Assembly (NCBI RefSeq): GCF_900625025.1
Contig: NZ_LR130581.1
Coordinates: 62,001-126,000 of the forward strand
Origin: Lachnoclostridium sp. Marseille-P6806
GTDB taxonomy: Bacteria; Bacillota; Clostridia; Lachnospirales; Lachnospiraceae
DNA length: 64,000 nt
Direction of reading: 5' to 3'
Positions 52,968 through 61,899 of the stretch are shown here, in pieces (position 1 is the first letter of the stretch; every line of letters begins with the position of its first letter). The notes beneath the pieces are model-generated. The model had not been told where the DNA came from, made no database searches, and saw nothing but the letters and a program-made list of their open reading frames with translations. The position numbers and the translations under genes were made by a program.

Positions 52968-53795
52968 TCAGAATTCATATTTCTCATGCAAAAACTTGGC
53001 TTTCAGAAAAGATACGGCTTTCCTCCGCCAGTTGACCGGCTCCGTATACAGAAACGGCAGTTCGCGGATCTCGCTTCGCAGCAGTTCTCCCGCTTCGATC
53101 TGATACTCCAGCCAGACGTTGAAGATCAGCTCCCCAACCCTGCCGCAGTAACGCCCCTGATAATACGAGAGCTCCGTGGTGTCGACGCGGCGCTCCAGCT
53201 CCCCGAGAATCGAGAACAGCCAGTCCGCATAGGCGGAGAAAAGTTCTCTTTCCATAATCATCATGTTGAACATATAGCCGCCGGTCTGCATCATGACGCG
53301 GTCGAACGCCGCGAGATATTCCGGACAGCGGTTCGCGAGAATCTCCCGCGTTTCGTCGAGATGCCTCACATAATGCGTATGCTCGTAATGGGAGTACAGC
53401 GTCTCGATATAGTAGCGCCGCCTTGTCGGCACAAAGACACGGTATCTGCGGAGCATCGGCTCCAGCTCCTCGCTCCGCAGAATCTGATCAAAGGGATCCT
53501 CCGTCTTCAGCGAGTGAAAGGAACCGAAATGGCGGCGGTAATGCACAAGACCTATATAGTCCGCCTCCATATGCTTCCACGCCCAGTACAGCCCCGTCAG
53601 CTCGCAGTAGAGAGGATTCTTTTCGGAAATGTTGTCGCCGGCATCATCCCGGAGATACCCGAGATCGAGCGGAGCGCCGCTTTCATCGCGTGCCAGCGCC
53701 GCCCCCACCTGCATCGGAAGATACATGCTGTCATCCGGCATGCGGTACGCCTTGTGGGTCGTCACTATGATATTGACCGTCGCGTTATCTGTCAT
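52968..53795 (-). CDS. DUF4422 family glycosyltransferase-like protein
   Basis: This 275-residue protein has the family motif YIGLVHYRRHFG and the starting segment NIIVTTHKAYRMPDD. It ends with an IPFLYTEPVNW-type segment. DUF4422 proteins are found in capsule and wall-polymer loci and are thought to be glycosyltransferases. The ATG at 53795 has only a weak GATAGG site ten bases after the LCP gene stop, which points to coupling with it. No membrane helix is seen. Confidence 0.83.
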   Translation of the reverse strand: MTDNATVNIIVTTHKAYRMPDDSMYLPMQVGAALARDESGAPLDLGYLRDDAGDNISEKNPLYCELTGLYWAWKHMEADYIGLVHYRRHFGSFHSLKTEDPFDQILRSEELEPMLRRYRVFVPTRRRYYIETLYSHYEHTHYVRHLDETREILANRCPEYLAAFDRVMMQTGGYMFNMMIMERELFSAYADWLFSILGELERRVDTTELSYYQGRYCGRVGELIFNVWLEYQIEAGELLRSEIRELPFLYTEPVNWRRKAVSFLKAKFLHEKYEF

Positions 53796-53805
53796 CCTAT
53801 CTGCC

Positions 53806-55662
53806 CTACGGGGCGGCATTCGCCGCCCCTGCCGTCTCCGCTGTTCCGGAGGCTCCGGCCGTCCCCACAGAGGGCACCGCTGTCACACCGCTGGTTTCGG
53901 CTTCCGCTCCGGCGTTTCCTGCGGCTCCGCCCGAGACGCCGGGCGCCGCCCCCTCCGAGGCCCCGGATGGGGCCGTACTGCCGGAAACGTTTCCTGCCGC
54001 TCCACCGGTCGCAGGCGGGGCAGCGCCCGCATTCGGATCCACCCCTCCGCTCCCCGGGTCTGCACCTCCTGTATTTGCAGTATTCGGAGCCGTATTCAAA
54101 GTGGCATCGCCTGCGGTGTTCCCCGCAGGAGCAGAGCCCTCGGAATGCGCCGTCACCGTCTCTCCCGTCGAAGGGTCCTGTACCGTCGTTGTTTGCGCGC
54201 CGGTGCTCGGATTGACCGCCGTCACGGTCAGCGCGCCGGTCGCCGGATCCCGATATGTGATAGTGACTACTCCGGTCAACGGGTCGGTTTCTGTCGAAAC
54301 CACCTCGAGCGGAACCGAAGCGCCGGTTCCCGCCGTGCCCGCCGCAGGCTGAGCCGGTGCGGAAGAGGCCGCGCCGGAGCTGCTTCCTCCGCTCCGATAG
54401 GCGGAGGAACCTCCCATACCTCTCCGGTACGTAGGCGTTTCCAGATTTTCATAATATGCGGTCGTCTCCTCGGCAGAATCATCACCATAGAGCACGGACT
54501 TCAGAGCCTTGGAATTGGTGTCGAAGTCGATGGCGAACATGCTCCGCCCCCCGAGGCCTCGCATGACGCCGTAGGTATGTGCGAGCGGAACCGTCATCTG
54601 CTGGAAATCCGCATTGAGGATCGCGGGGGCGTTGGTCAGCAGATTCGCGATATCCCGCTCCGTCAGATTCGTCTGCACCAGCGGCAGAACCTCATTGAAG
54701 AGCTTATCGAGCTGCAGCGCGTTCAAATGCTTTACCTGATCGACGCAGGCCAGGATGACCTTGCGCTGGCGCTCGATCCGCCGCCAGTCGCTGTCAATGG
54801 AGCGAAGACGGGCGTAGACCATCGCCGTCGCGCCGTTCAGATGATTCACCCCAGGCTCGAGGTCCTGCTGAATGCTGTCCTCCACGTGCATGCCCCTGAT
54901 ATAGCCGACCGTATAGGAGCCCTCGGGGTGATTGATGTTGTTCACCTCCGCCTCGGTCATATCCATATCGATCCCGCCGACCGAATCCACAAGCTGCATA
55001 TAGGTCCAGAGATTGACACGCACATATTTATCCACGTCCAGCTTAAAGCATTCCCGGATCTCCTGCATCATCAGGTCGGCCCCGCCGTAGCGGAAGCAGT
55101 GCGTCAGCCAGTCATACTGTCCCTCGTATTCCCCGTCCAGAACCGGCATACCCATGCCGCGCTCAAAGCTGACCAGCGTGATCCGGCCCGTTCTGGTATT
55201 GATGGAGCAGAGGATGCAGGAGTCCCCTCTCGCATTATCGCTGAATGCCTTTGTCCTGTCGTCGGTTCCGATCAGAAGAATATTGTAGACCGCATCGTCG
55301 TTCTCGATATTTCCGCGCGCCTCCACCGACGCCGCCTCCTCCATATCCGCGGTCTGCTTTGCCATTTCCTCCGCGTTCCGGTCGTCCTCCGCTTTCATCG
55401 CGGCAAGCTCCTCCTCCGTCAGGGCGGCTCCGCGAAGCCCGCTGCTGAACTGAAGCAGCAGATATTTGCTGTGGAAGTAACCATATGCCGCGCCGAGCAG
55501 CAGATCAATCGCCAGAAAAACGCACACCAGCGAGGTCAGCACCCGGTGGCGCTTCCGAAAGCTGCCGCCCCGCCGCGCTCCGGATTCCCCTGCCGCTGAG
55601 CTGATCTGCTCGCGGATCTCCGGGGTCTCCGCCTGATGTTTTTTTTCTCCGAATCGAATCAT
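53806..55662 (-). CDS. LytR-CpsA-Psr family protein with long repeat-bearing tail
   Basis: This 618-residue protein has a cytosolic basic N-terminus, one membrane helix (about residues 42-62) and an extracellular LCP domain (about 125-300). The domain shows NILLIGTDDRTK, ARGDSCILCSINTRTGRI and MVYARLRSIDSDWRRIERQR. LCP proteins attach polymers to peptidoglycan from lipid carriers. From about residue 385 a low-complexity Ala/Gly/Ser/Thr tail follows, with four 12-residue repeats (460-507). It is the first gene of the surface-polymer operon and its product is the probable ligase for that polymer. Confidence 0.92.
   Translation of the reverse strand: MIRFGEKKHQAETPEIREQISSAAGESGARRGGSFRKRHRVLTSLVCVFLAIDLLLGAAYGYFHSKYLLLQFSSGLRGAALTEEELAAMKAEDDRNAEEMAKQTADMEEAASVEARGNIENDDAVYNILLIGTDDRTKAFSDNARGDSCILCSINTRTGRITLVSFERGMGMPVLDGEYEGQYDWLTHCFRYGGADLMMQEIRECFKLDVDKYVRVNLWTYMQLVDSVGGIDMDMTEAEVNNINHPEGSYTVGYIRGMHVEDSIQQDLEPGVNHLNGATAMVYARLRSIDSDWRRIERQRKVILACVDQVKHLNALQLDKLFNEVLPLVQTNLTERDIANLLTNAPAILNADFQQMTVPLAHTYGVMRGLGGRSMFAIDFDTNSKALKSVLYGDDSAEETTAYYENLETPTYRRGMGGSSAYRSGGSSSGAASSAPAQPAAGTAGTGASVPLEVVSTETDPLTGVVTITYRDPATGALTVTAVNPSTGAQTTTVQDPSTGETVTAHSEGSAPAGNTAGDATLNTAPNTANTGGADPGSGGVDPNAGAAPPATGGAAGNVSGSTAPSGASEGAAPGVSGGAAGNAGAEAETSGVTAVPSVGTAGASGTAETAGAANAAP
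54142..54285 (-). repeat. four 36-bp repeats encoding 12-residue DPxTG units
   Basis: Residues 460-507 of the LCP protein are four consecutive 12-mers: DPLTGVVTITYR, DPATGALTVTAV, NPSTGAQTTTVQ and DPSTGETVTAHS. The D/N-P-x-T-G start and alternating Thr/hydrophobic strand are kept while nucleotides differ, so the peptide pattern is selected. Confidence 0.85.
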
Positions 55663-55718
55663 AAGCCGCCTCGTGCCGACGCATTTTTACAGAATATCCG
55701 GACATACATAATCATAAT

Positions 55719-55749
55719 ACTATACCCACCGACTCTCCCGGATTGTCAA
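55719..55749 (-). promoter_or_regulatory. candidate promoter of the surface-polymer operon
   Basis: On the minus strand a perfect TTGACA (55744-55749) is followed by TATAGT (55719-55724) after 19 bases, longer than ideal. It lies about 60 bp before the LCP gene, the first gene of the run. Confidence 0.45.
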
Positions 55750-55798
55750 GCACATTCTGGGCAGAGGCCCGCGCGTGGGGAGCTCCTGAGAGCAGCGA

Positions 55799-55840
55799 AC
55801 CGGCGCAGGCCGGGGCGAATGCCCTCGATTCTGCGCCGGT
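55799..55840 (-). terminator. stem-loop after the lipoprotein gene
   Basis: ACCGGCGCAG pairs perfectly with CTGCGCCGGT around a 22-base loop. There is no T-run, so termination is uncertain. Confidence 0.4.
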
Positions 55841-55903
55841 CAGAGCAAAATATGATTTTATGACAGTCTCACAGACGAACCGTTTTCACCGCACCGCCGC
55901 TTT

Positions 55904-57352
55904 TTATCGCACCCTTTCGTAAAGAACGGTCTCTGCACCGGTCTCACAGTCGACCCGGATCGCCTGCATGGACTGCCGCCGATACGCCATTCTCCATCCG
56001 ATATCATCCTCCGGCACCCGTTCGCACACATTGCGGACCGCATAAATTGCTCCGTCTACAAGCTCCGCGACCTCAATATCCGTAAGCGGCCCGTCATTCT
56101 CCTTTCCGACCCTGCGCGCATAACCTTGAGGCGCCGCCTCCACCCACTCTCCTCTCTCATCATAATATCCGAGCGCGTCCTCTTTCACGCCGGCACTCAG
56201 AGGAATCCCGGCGCACCAAGCCGGTTTTCCCTCTGTCATTCGAAACGCAGGAGATGAAGAAAGCCCCTTTCCGCCCATGAATTCTTCCTGACAGAGCAGA
56301 GAATCCGGCGCACCAAGCCGGGCGCCCATAAGCCACCCGCCGCTGTAGAAACGGCCGGTCCCCTCGTATCTTCCATAGGAAAAATACAGGTCGCTGTCCC
56401 GCAGCTCGATCTGATCCACCTCACAGCCGCCATATTCCGGTTTCGGCAGCCGTCCCAGCGCAATCTTCGTCCCGTCATTCATACCGATCTGCATGAGATA
56501 CCTGTCATACTGATCTGGCCGTTCCGGATCTTTCTGCCAGATCATATAAATAAGCTGATCGCCGATGACCGCCACGCACTCTGCCCCGCTCCCGAGGACA
56601 ACACTCTCCATCGGCACCGCATCCTTATGCGGGACGAGATGAACTTCCCATACGCCCGACGTATCATTCCCCTCCGCATAAAACCAGCCGACAAGGTAAT
56701 GTCCTCCCCTGTCTCCACCAAAACAGACGCAATTCCCGGAATCTTTTCCCTCGTACGTCTCCCCGTTCAGACCGCATTTTACAATGGTTTCCTCCGGCGA
56801 ATCCGGAAATGCGCGGCCTGGGAAACAGAGAAAATTCCCGGAAACCGTCAGGCAGCCCCACGCATGATCATTCTGCACCGCCTTTGTATGACCCGTTCCG
56901 ACATCGTAGGCCATGAGTATCGTCGGTCCATGGTCACTGTCCGCAAATTCCCCAAACAGTGAACTCTCCTCCATGGCCTCTTCGTCCGGCACATGGAAAT
57001 AGACCGTATCCCCGTATTGCACAAAATGACCGTTGTTATTGATCGGCGCCGCCGGGGTCTCCGGATCATGCTCCTCCGCCTCACCCGGTCGGTTTTCTCC
57101 GCTGTCTTTTCCTGTGCCGTCCGGTCGGTTCTCATCCGCCTCTGCACCGCTTTCATTCTCCGAAGCAGTCTGAGAAGCGGTCGGAGTGCTTTCGGAGTCC
57201 GCCGGAGCGTCATCAGAGGCCGTGACGCCATCGGAAACGGAAGCTACGGAGCCGCCTTCAGAGCCTCCGTAAGAAGCGGACGCTTTGCCGCAGGCAGCTG
57301 CGGATATGACAGACAGAATGAGCCCCACTGTAAGAAAACAGATTTTCCGCAT
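55904..57352 (-). CDS. putative lipoprotein of unknown function (beta-propeller-like)
   Basis: I do not recognise a named family. The 482-residue product has a signal peptide with lipobox SAAAC. An acidic Ser/Glu/Asp-rich linker of about 75 residues follows, then a globular part of repeated strands with aromatic and Gly motifs (DTVYFHVPDEE, GNFLCFPG, DQLIYMIWQKD, DLYFSYGRYEG, GAIYAVRN). This spacing is like that of DUF5050/propeller-type surface proteins. The ATG at 57352 has a GGAGG six bases before. It precedes the polymer operon on the same strand but has its own leader. Confidence 0.7.
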   Translation of the reverse strand: MRKICFLTVGLILSVISAAACGKASASYGGSEGGSVASVSDGVTASDDAPADSESTPTASQTASENESGAEADENRPDGTGKDSGENRPGEAEEHDPETPAAPINNNGHFVQYGDTVYFHVPDEEAMEESSLFGEFADSDHGPTILMAYDVGTGHTKAVQNDHAWGCLTVSGNFLCFPGRAFPDSPEETIVKCGLNGETYEGKDSGNCVCFGGDRGGHYLVGWFYAEGNDTSGVWEVHLVPHKDAVPMESVVLGSGAECVAVIGDQLIYMIWQKDPERPDQYDRYLMQIGMNDGTKIALGRLPKPEYGGCEVDQIELRDSDLYFSYGRYEGTGRFYSGGWLMGARLGAPDSLLCQEEFMGGKGLSSSPAFRMTEGKPAWCAGIPLSAGVKEDALGYYDERGEWVEAAPQGYARRVGKENDGPLTDIEVAELVDGAIYAVRNVCERVPEDDIGWRMAYRRQSMQAIRVDCETGAETVLYERVR

Positions 57353-57530
57353 ATACATCCTCCCTGTTGATGCTTTGGCAGACAGTGCCCAAAGGGAATA
57401 CCGCCCTCTCTTTCACTCCGTAATATGTTTTCATTCTTTGATGTTAATATGATACTACACCACATGGGGAAAGTTATGCTTGATGTTGAAAATGCTCTGG
57501 AACTGCGCTGAGGGATTTTCCTCCCACCGC
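57353..57530. other. lipoprotein gene leader, nothing further recognised
   Basis: This stretch of about 180 bp lies between the lipoprotein start and the terminator of the AraC-like gene. It must hold the lipoprotein promoter but no convincing -35/-10 pair was found. Confidence 0.5.
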
Positions 57531-57565
57531 AAAACGGCACAGCCGGATGTGATTCCGGCCATGCC
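57531..57565 (-). terminator. terminator downstream of the AraC-like pseudogene
   Basis: GGCA and GCCGGA arms pair with TCCGGC and TGCC (CA/CA internal loop) and are followed by TTTTG on the minus strand. Confidence 0.65.
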
Positions 57566-57594
57566 GTCCAAGAAGCGCTGCTGCCCTCGCATCA

Positions 57595-57666
57595 ATCCTC
57601 CATGCCGAAGCATTCCCCAGCGAGGCACACGCTGTAAAATCCGCGCATCAGCGTGATTTTTCACAC
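57595..57666 (-). repeat. dispersed ribosome-binding element after the AraC-like gene
   Basis: The minus strand starts GTGTGAAAAATCACGCTGAT at the stop of the pseudogene, has AAAATC/GATTTT pairing and ends TGCTTCGGCATGGAGGATTG. No real gene follows; a 45-codon frame after it runs through the terminator. Confidence 0.7.
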
Positions 57667-58432
57667 TATTCTCTCCGGACAATCGGAATCCAGAGCTCCA
57701 TCATATAATCCGGGCTGTACATATCTCCCTCGGAATGGACCTCGAAGTCCGGCGATCCCGCGTGCATATAGCCCTGCTCCGGCAAAAACACTTCCATGGC
57801 ATATTTCCAGCCCCATCTCCTCTGCCGTCGCCGCATCACCGACATGATAACAGGCCATGTAATTGATTCTGTTTTCATCTTTCACATCAAAGCACATCCC
57901 ATAGCTCTGACCGTTCCCCATGCGGGAAAGCGCGGCGTGATCATATTTTGCATACAGTTCCTCCCAGACCGCCGGACAGGAGGACGAATCAATGTTCTCC
58001 GATTTGATCCCGGCCACCGTGAATCTGCTCTTCCTCTGAATTCTTACATCCATGTTTTTTCCTCCTTTCACACTCAGCATCAGCCGAACGGGAGAGACAG
58101 TCCGATACGCCTCTCCGCTGCGTACCTCCGTAGGCGTCGCATGATGAAAGCTCTTAAAAGCGTTCGCAAAGGAATCCGATGATTCATAGCCGTACTTCAC
58201 GGCGATCTCTATGATTTTATCGTCGGTTTCCCTGATCTCCGCCGCGGCTTTCGTCAGCCTCCTGAGCCGTATGTATTCCGACAGCGTCATGCCTGTCAGA
58301 ATGGAAAACAGTCTGCTGAACATGGCATAGGAATAACCGGAAAGACGGGCGATCCTGCTCTCATCAATCTCTCCGTCCAATACGCTTTCCATATAGCGTA
58401 TCGTCTCATTAGAACGCTTTCATCATCTGCAT
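57666..58432 (-). pseudogene. AraC-type regulator with GyrI-like domain, two frameshifts
   Basis: The intact form would be ~255 residues: an AraC helix-turn-helix pair (LSEYIRLRRLTKAAAEI, GYESSDSFANAFKSFHHATP) and a GyrI-like effector domain ending EGDMYSPDYMMELWIPIV. The start at 58432 has an AGGAGGGAA site and reads MQMMKAF, then hits TAA. One base too many near 58411 breaks the frame. Near 57804, in an AAA run on the minus strand, a second extra base moves the C-terminus to another frame. Two single-base insertions could be mutation or sequence error. Confidence 0.8.
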
Positions 58433-58559
58433 GGGAATTCCCTCCTGCAACACAGATTTTACCGGACCGCTCCGGCAAATGCCCTATATTTTCCGTACAA
58501 AAATATGCCGCTCCGGAAGTTTCCGGCCGGATGATCACCTGCTATCGGATAATAATACT

Positions 58560-58598
58560 CCCGGGCTGTCTGATTTCTATATTGTCAGACAGCCCGGG
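58560..58598 (-). terminator. stem-loop after the polyol dehydrogenase gene
   Basis: CCCGGGCTGTCTGA pairs perfectly with TCAGACAGCCCGGG (14 bp). It lies about 80 bp after the dehydrogenase stop. The following GAGTATTATTAT is T-rich but not a run. The rest of 58433-58676 shows no gene. Confidence 0.65.
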
Positions 58599-58676
58599 AG
58601 CCCGTGGCTTACCCTTGTCTTTATCACCCGTCTTTACGATCTGCCTCTATGATCGCCTCTTTGTTCTTTCGCTCTA

Positions 58677-59726
58677 TCACTTAACCTTAATCATGATCTT
58701 CAGCGCGTCCGTTTTATTATTCAGCGCCTCCTGATAGGCGTCATTGATATGGTCGAAGTCGAACTGATGCGTGACCAGCGGCTTTACGTCAATCGCGCCC
58801 TTTGCAACCGCGGCAATCGCTTTCGGATAGATATTGCGGTAACGGAAGACCGATTTGATCGTGATCTCCTTATCCATGATCTGCGCAAAGTTATAGCTGA
58901 TCTCCGGCTTTACGGAAATACCTACCAGCGTGATGGTGCCGCCGCGCTTTACCATAAAGGGGGTCTGCGCGATGGTGACGGCGGAGCCTGCGGTCTCGAA
59001 AACTTTCTCGGCTCCCTGCCCGCCGGTAGCGCGGTTCACCGCTTCAAATACATCTTCCCTGCCGCTGTTTATGATGATATCCGCTCCCATCTTCTTTGCG
59101 AGCTCCAGCTTCGCGTCGATGAGATCCGCCACAATAATCTTTCCCGCACCGTGTGCCTTGCAGGACAGGAGCGTGGTCATGCCGATCGTGCCCGCGCCAA
59201 GGATGACGACGGTTTCTCCGACCTGCACATCGCCCTGATTGGCGGCGTGAAAGCCGACCGAGAGGGGCTCGATCAAAGCGCCTTCCATCGTCGTCATATT
59301 CTCAGGAAGCCGGAAGCAGTAATCCGCCGGAAACTCGATGAATTCCTCGTTGCAGCCCGGCACCGGAGGAGTCGCAAGAAACTGCACGTCAGGGCAGAGA
59401 TTATACTTCCCGGACTTGCAGAATTCACAGCTTCCGTCCGTGATCCCCGGCTCAAGGCAGACATGATCGCCGATCCTGAGGCCCTCTACGCCGTCGCCGG
59501 CCTCCACAACCGTGCCCGCACACTCATGGCCAAGCATATAGTCCTTGGAGAGATCCACCTCGTAGGCGCCGCAGCGTCCGCTGTGATAATAGTGAACATC
59601 CGAGCCGCAGACGCCGACATACTCAAGAGCTACGACGACGGTCCCCCGGTGAGCTTCCGGCTTCGGGATCTCCTTTATGATCATGTTGTCCAGTCCGCGC
59701 ATAAAAGCGCCTTTCATGAAAGCCAT
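58677..59726 (-). CDS. zinc-dependent polyol dehydrogenase (sorbitol/xylitol dehydrogenase type)
   Basis: This 349-residue medium-chain dehydrogenase has a catalytic zinc site (GVCGSDVHYYHSGRCG, GHECAGTVVEAGDGV) and structural zinc cysteines (CEFCKSGKYNLCPD). The nucleotide loop is VVILGAGTIGMTTLLSCKAHGA, and the Asp after it (VADLID) favours NAD+. The HYYHSGRCG wording is typical of L-iditol/xylitol dehydrogenases. No sugar transporter is next to it. The ATG at 59726 has an AAAGGGACAGG site; an ATG nine bases on is also possible. Confidence 0.9.
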   Translation of the reverse strand: MAFMKGAFMRGLDNMIIKEIPKPEAHRGTVVVALEYVGVCGSDVHYYHSGRCGAYEVDLSKDYMLGHECAGTVVEAGDGVEGLRIGDHVCLEPGITDGSCEFCKSGKYNLCPDVQFLATPPVPGCNEEFIEFPADYCFRLPENMTTMEGALIEPLSVGFHAANQGDVQVGETVVILGAGTIGMTTLLSCKAHGAGKIIVADLIDAKLELAKKMGADIIINSGREDVFEAVNRATGGQGAEKVFETAGSAVTIAQTPFMVKRGGTITLVGISVKPEISYNFAQIMDKEITIKSVFRYRNIYPKAIAAVAKGAIDVKPLVTHQFDFDHINDAYQEALNNKTDALKIMIKVK

Positions 59727-59912
59727 AGCCTGTCCCTTTCTGTCTTCTGAATGAGCTCCGGTCATGCACAGCCCTGCTGAAAGAATGACAGATGCTTCGA
59801 TGCGCGCCGGAGAACGCTGTTGTTAATCATCATATCACTTATTCGGCCATATCACATTCTGCATTTTAACCACGTCCTTTCCACACGCGCAGGCAGGGGC
59901 TCCCGAATCCTT

Positions 59913-60551
59913 CTATTTATGAATTTCCGCATTGACGCAGTGCTCTTCGACAAAGCGCCTCACAAATTCAAAATCCCTGTCTGAAGCATATATCTGATTC
60001 CTGCAAAACGGCGCATGCAGCTTGATGGTGTTCCTGCCCGGGCAGAACACGACGCGTTTCACCTTGCACCACTCCGAGGACAGGGACTGCCTGCTGCCGG
60101 CCAGAAGCCCGCTGCCGGCCGCGCCGACATTTCCGGCAGCGAGACCCGTAAGCACCACCGCCGCAGATAAGCTCTTTGCTCTTCGAAATTGTCCCGGCAG
60201 CTGCGTATGAACAATTCGATGCTCGTCCATTTCAAACAATACGCAGTATTTTCCGCCCATGACCGCGGCATAAAACAGATAGGCGATAAAGCCGAGCGCA
60301 AGCAGGCCTGCAAGGATCAGGGCAAATCCTTTCGCTTCGCTCCAGAAGCCCACCCACCAAAAGCCCGGATCGCCAAGAGACAGCAGCGTCACAAAAGCCC
60401 ATACGCCCCCAAGGGAAAACGCCAGTATCTTCCACAGCATAAACAGTATGAGCGGGTTCTTCAAAAGAGGAAATTCGTAAATCCATCGATACACGCCGTC
60501 TTCTCCGCGCAGGATTCTGTTTTCCCCGAGATCAGCCTTGTCTTTTTCCAT
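59913..60551 (-). CDS. membrane protein of unknown function
   Basis: Not recognised. This 212-residue protein has two strong membrane segments in the first half (about residues 28-55 and 70-98). A cytosolic domain with KYCVLFEMDEHRIVHTQLPGQF, an SLSSEWCKVKRVVF segment and ASDRDFEFVRRFVEEHC follows, a pattern resembling PH-like domains of bacterial membrane proteins. The ATG at 60551 follows AGAGGTGG. An ATG at 60572 is a possible earlier start. Neighbours (dehydrogenase, broken glycosyltransferase) give no role. Confidence 0.65.
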   Translation of the reverse strand: MEKDKADLGENRILRGEDGVYRWIYEFPLLKNPLILFMLWKILAFSLGGVWAFVTLLSLGDPGFWWVGFWSEAKGFALILAGLLALGFIAYLFYAAVMGGKYCVLFEMDEHRIVHTQLPGQFRRAKSLSAAVVLTGLAAGNVGAAGSGLLAGSRQSLSSEWCKVKRVVFCPGRNTIKLHAPFCRNQIYASDRDFEFVRRFVEEHCVNAEIHK

Positions 60552-60670
60552 AAATTCCACCTCTGTTTTCATTGTCCTCACAGAGGTTTTCCTGTTCAAG
60601 CGGGTGCGGCAAAATGATCGTTCCAAATTTACGGCATATGCTGTGCCGGCCAGGCCCCTCCGGCGCCTTG

Positions 60671-61688
60671 TCAGCAAATCCTTTGAGACTCAGGAGCAAC
60701 AGGCAGCCTCCCTTGTATGGCATCCCGATACATCTGCTGCAAACGCTTAACCGAATGATGAATATCATATTTTTCGCTTTCCATTTTATAGCGTTCCGCT
60801 TCGTTGATGCGCCTGAAATCATCTTTCAGCCAGTAGTCAATTCTCTCCGCAAGCATCTTTTCATTTTTATAAGGATACCTCAATAATCGCACAATGGATA
60901 TACAGATCCCTCTGACGGTAAATTGCCTGCATTTCCGGCAGTGTATAAAACCCGAAAATCGGCCTGTGTTGTAAAACACCGTCACGGAATAATCTGTCCG
61001 CTATCCGGCGCAGCTTCTTTTCGGTCGGGCCTTTTCCCGCCAATACCAATTGAATTTTTTGAGCATACCTGGAATAATTCATATCCTTGAGCAGGGTAAT
61101 CTGATCTTTTTCTTCAGAATATCTTCCGGTAGAAACAAGCAGAAATACTCCCTCTTCTTTCTGTACGGGAGGCTCCGCCCTTTCTGCATTGACCGGAAGC
61201 ATCCCGTTGGAGATCACACGTAATTCCGCTTTGCAGTGCCATTTCTCCAAGCGCCGCTTCGCGCTCTCCGTCGGGCATTGTACGATCACGCATTGATTGA
61301 ATACAAGATTGCGCCATGCAAGAAGCGTAATTGAATTAAAGAACAAATTTTTACGTAAATGTATTGTGGCGAAGATATTTTCCGGGTGTAAATGGTATGC
61401 CGCGGTCAGCGGTTTCTTTTCCTGCTTCACGATCTTCCCAATATACATTTCCAGAGAAAAAGGTTCTTCAAAATGGATCACATCTGCCCATCTGACTGCC
61501 GCCCGGATAACACTGTCCTTTCTCTTGGCAAAAGCATATCCCTGCTTTTTAATAATTTTATCAGCGATCGGAAAAACCAGACAGTCTCCAAAATCCCGTT
61601 TCTTCGGGCGATCAATAAATATATAAGCTATTGCACAGCCAAACACATACAAAGGAAGCAGAAAGTCATGACGCCAATAGAATATCAC
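60671..61688 (-). pseudogene. broken family 4 glycosyltransferase gene
   Basis: The first frame (61688-60867) carries mid-protein GT4 features: FPIADKIIKKQGYAFAKR, WADVIHFEEPFSLEM, AAYHLHPENI, LRVISNGM, VSTGRYSEEKDQ and FGFYTLPEM, then DLYIHCAIIEV followed by a stop. A second frame continues from about 60870 with KMLAERIDYWLKDD, the normal C-terminal helix. About 40 residues with the EGM-ME-I-G donor-binding block are missing at the join. The N-terminal ~55 residues (first Rossmann strand, Gly-rich loop) also seem absent. It has no ribosome site. Confidence 0.75.
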
Positions 61689-61761
61689 GAAATGAAACCG
61701 CTTTACTGTAAACTGATTTTCCTGTGCGTGTCAGAAATTCCATCCCCTTGGGCATATAGAA

Positions 61762-61809
61762 TCACCCCATTCGTCAGCAGTAAACCATACTGACTGACAA
61801 ATGGGGTGA
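61762..61809. repeat. inverted repeat between glycosyltransferase remnant and epimerase
   Basis: TCACCCCATT and GTCAG pair with CTGAC and AATGGGGTGA (one mismatch). It is 90 bp after the epimerase stop. The T-run on the minus strand is weak, so it is either a terminator or the scar of a small mobile element. The rest of 61689-61899 holds nothing recognised. Confidence 0.6.
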
Positions 61810-61899
61810 TATTCAACAGTTGAGATCAAACCGAGTGACGGCAGCATACAGGATGCCGCCTCAAGTCTGCCATATTCCAGAAGAATGTCGAAAAAGCTG

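Noticed and set aside
57455-57682. Short minus-strand frame after the element copy, with a good ribosome site at its ATG (MRGQQRFLDG start)
   Set aside because: It passes through a terminator stem-loop and shows no conserved pattern. The ribosome site belongs to the repeat.
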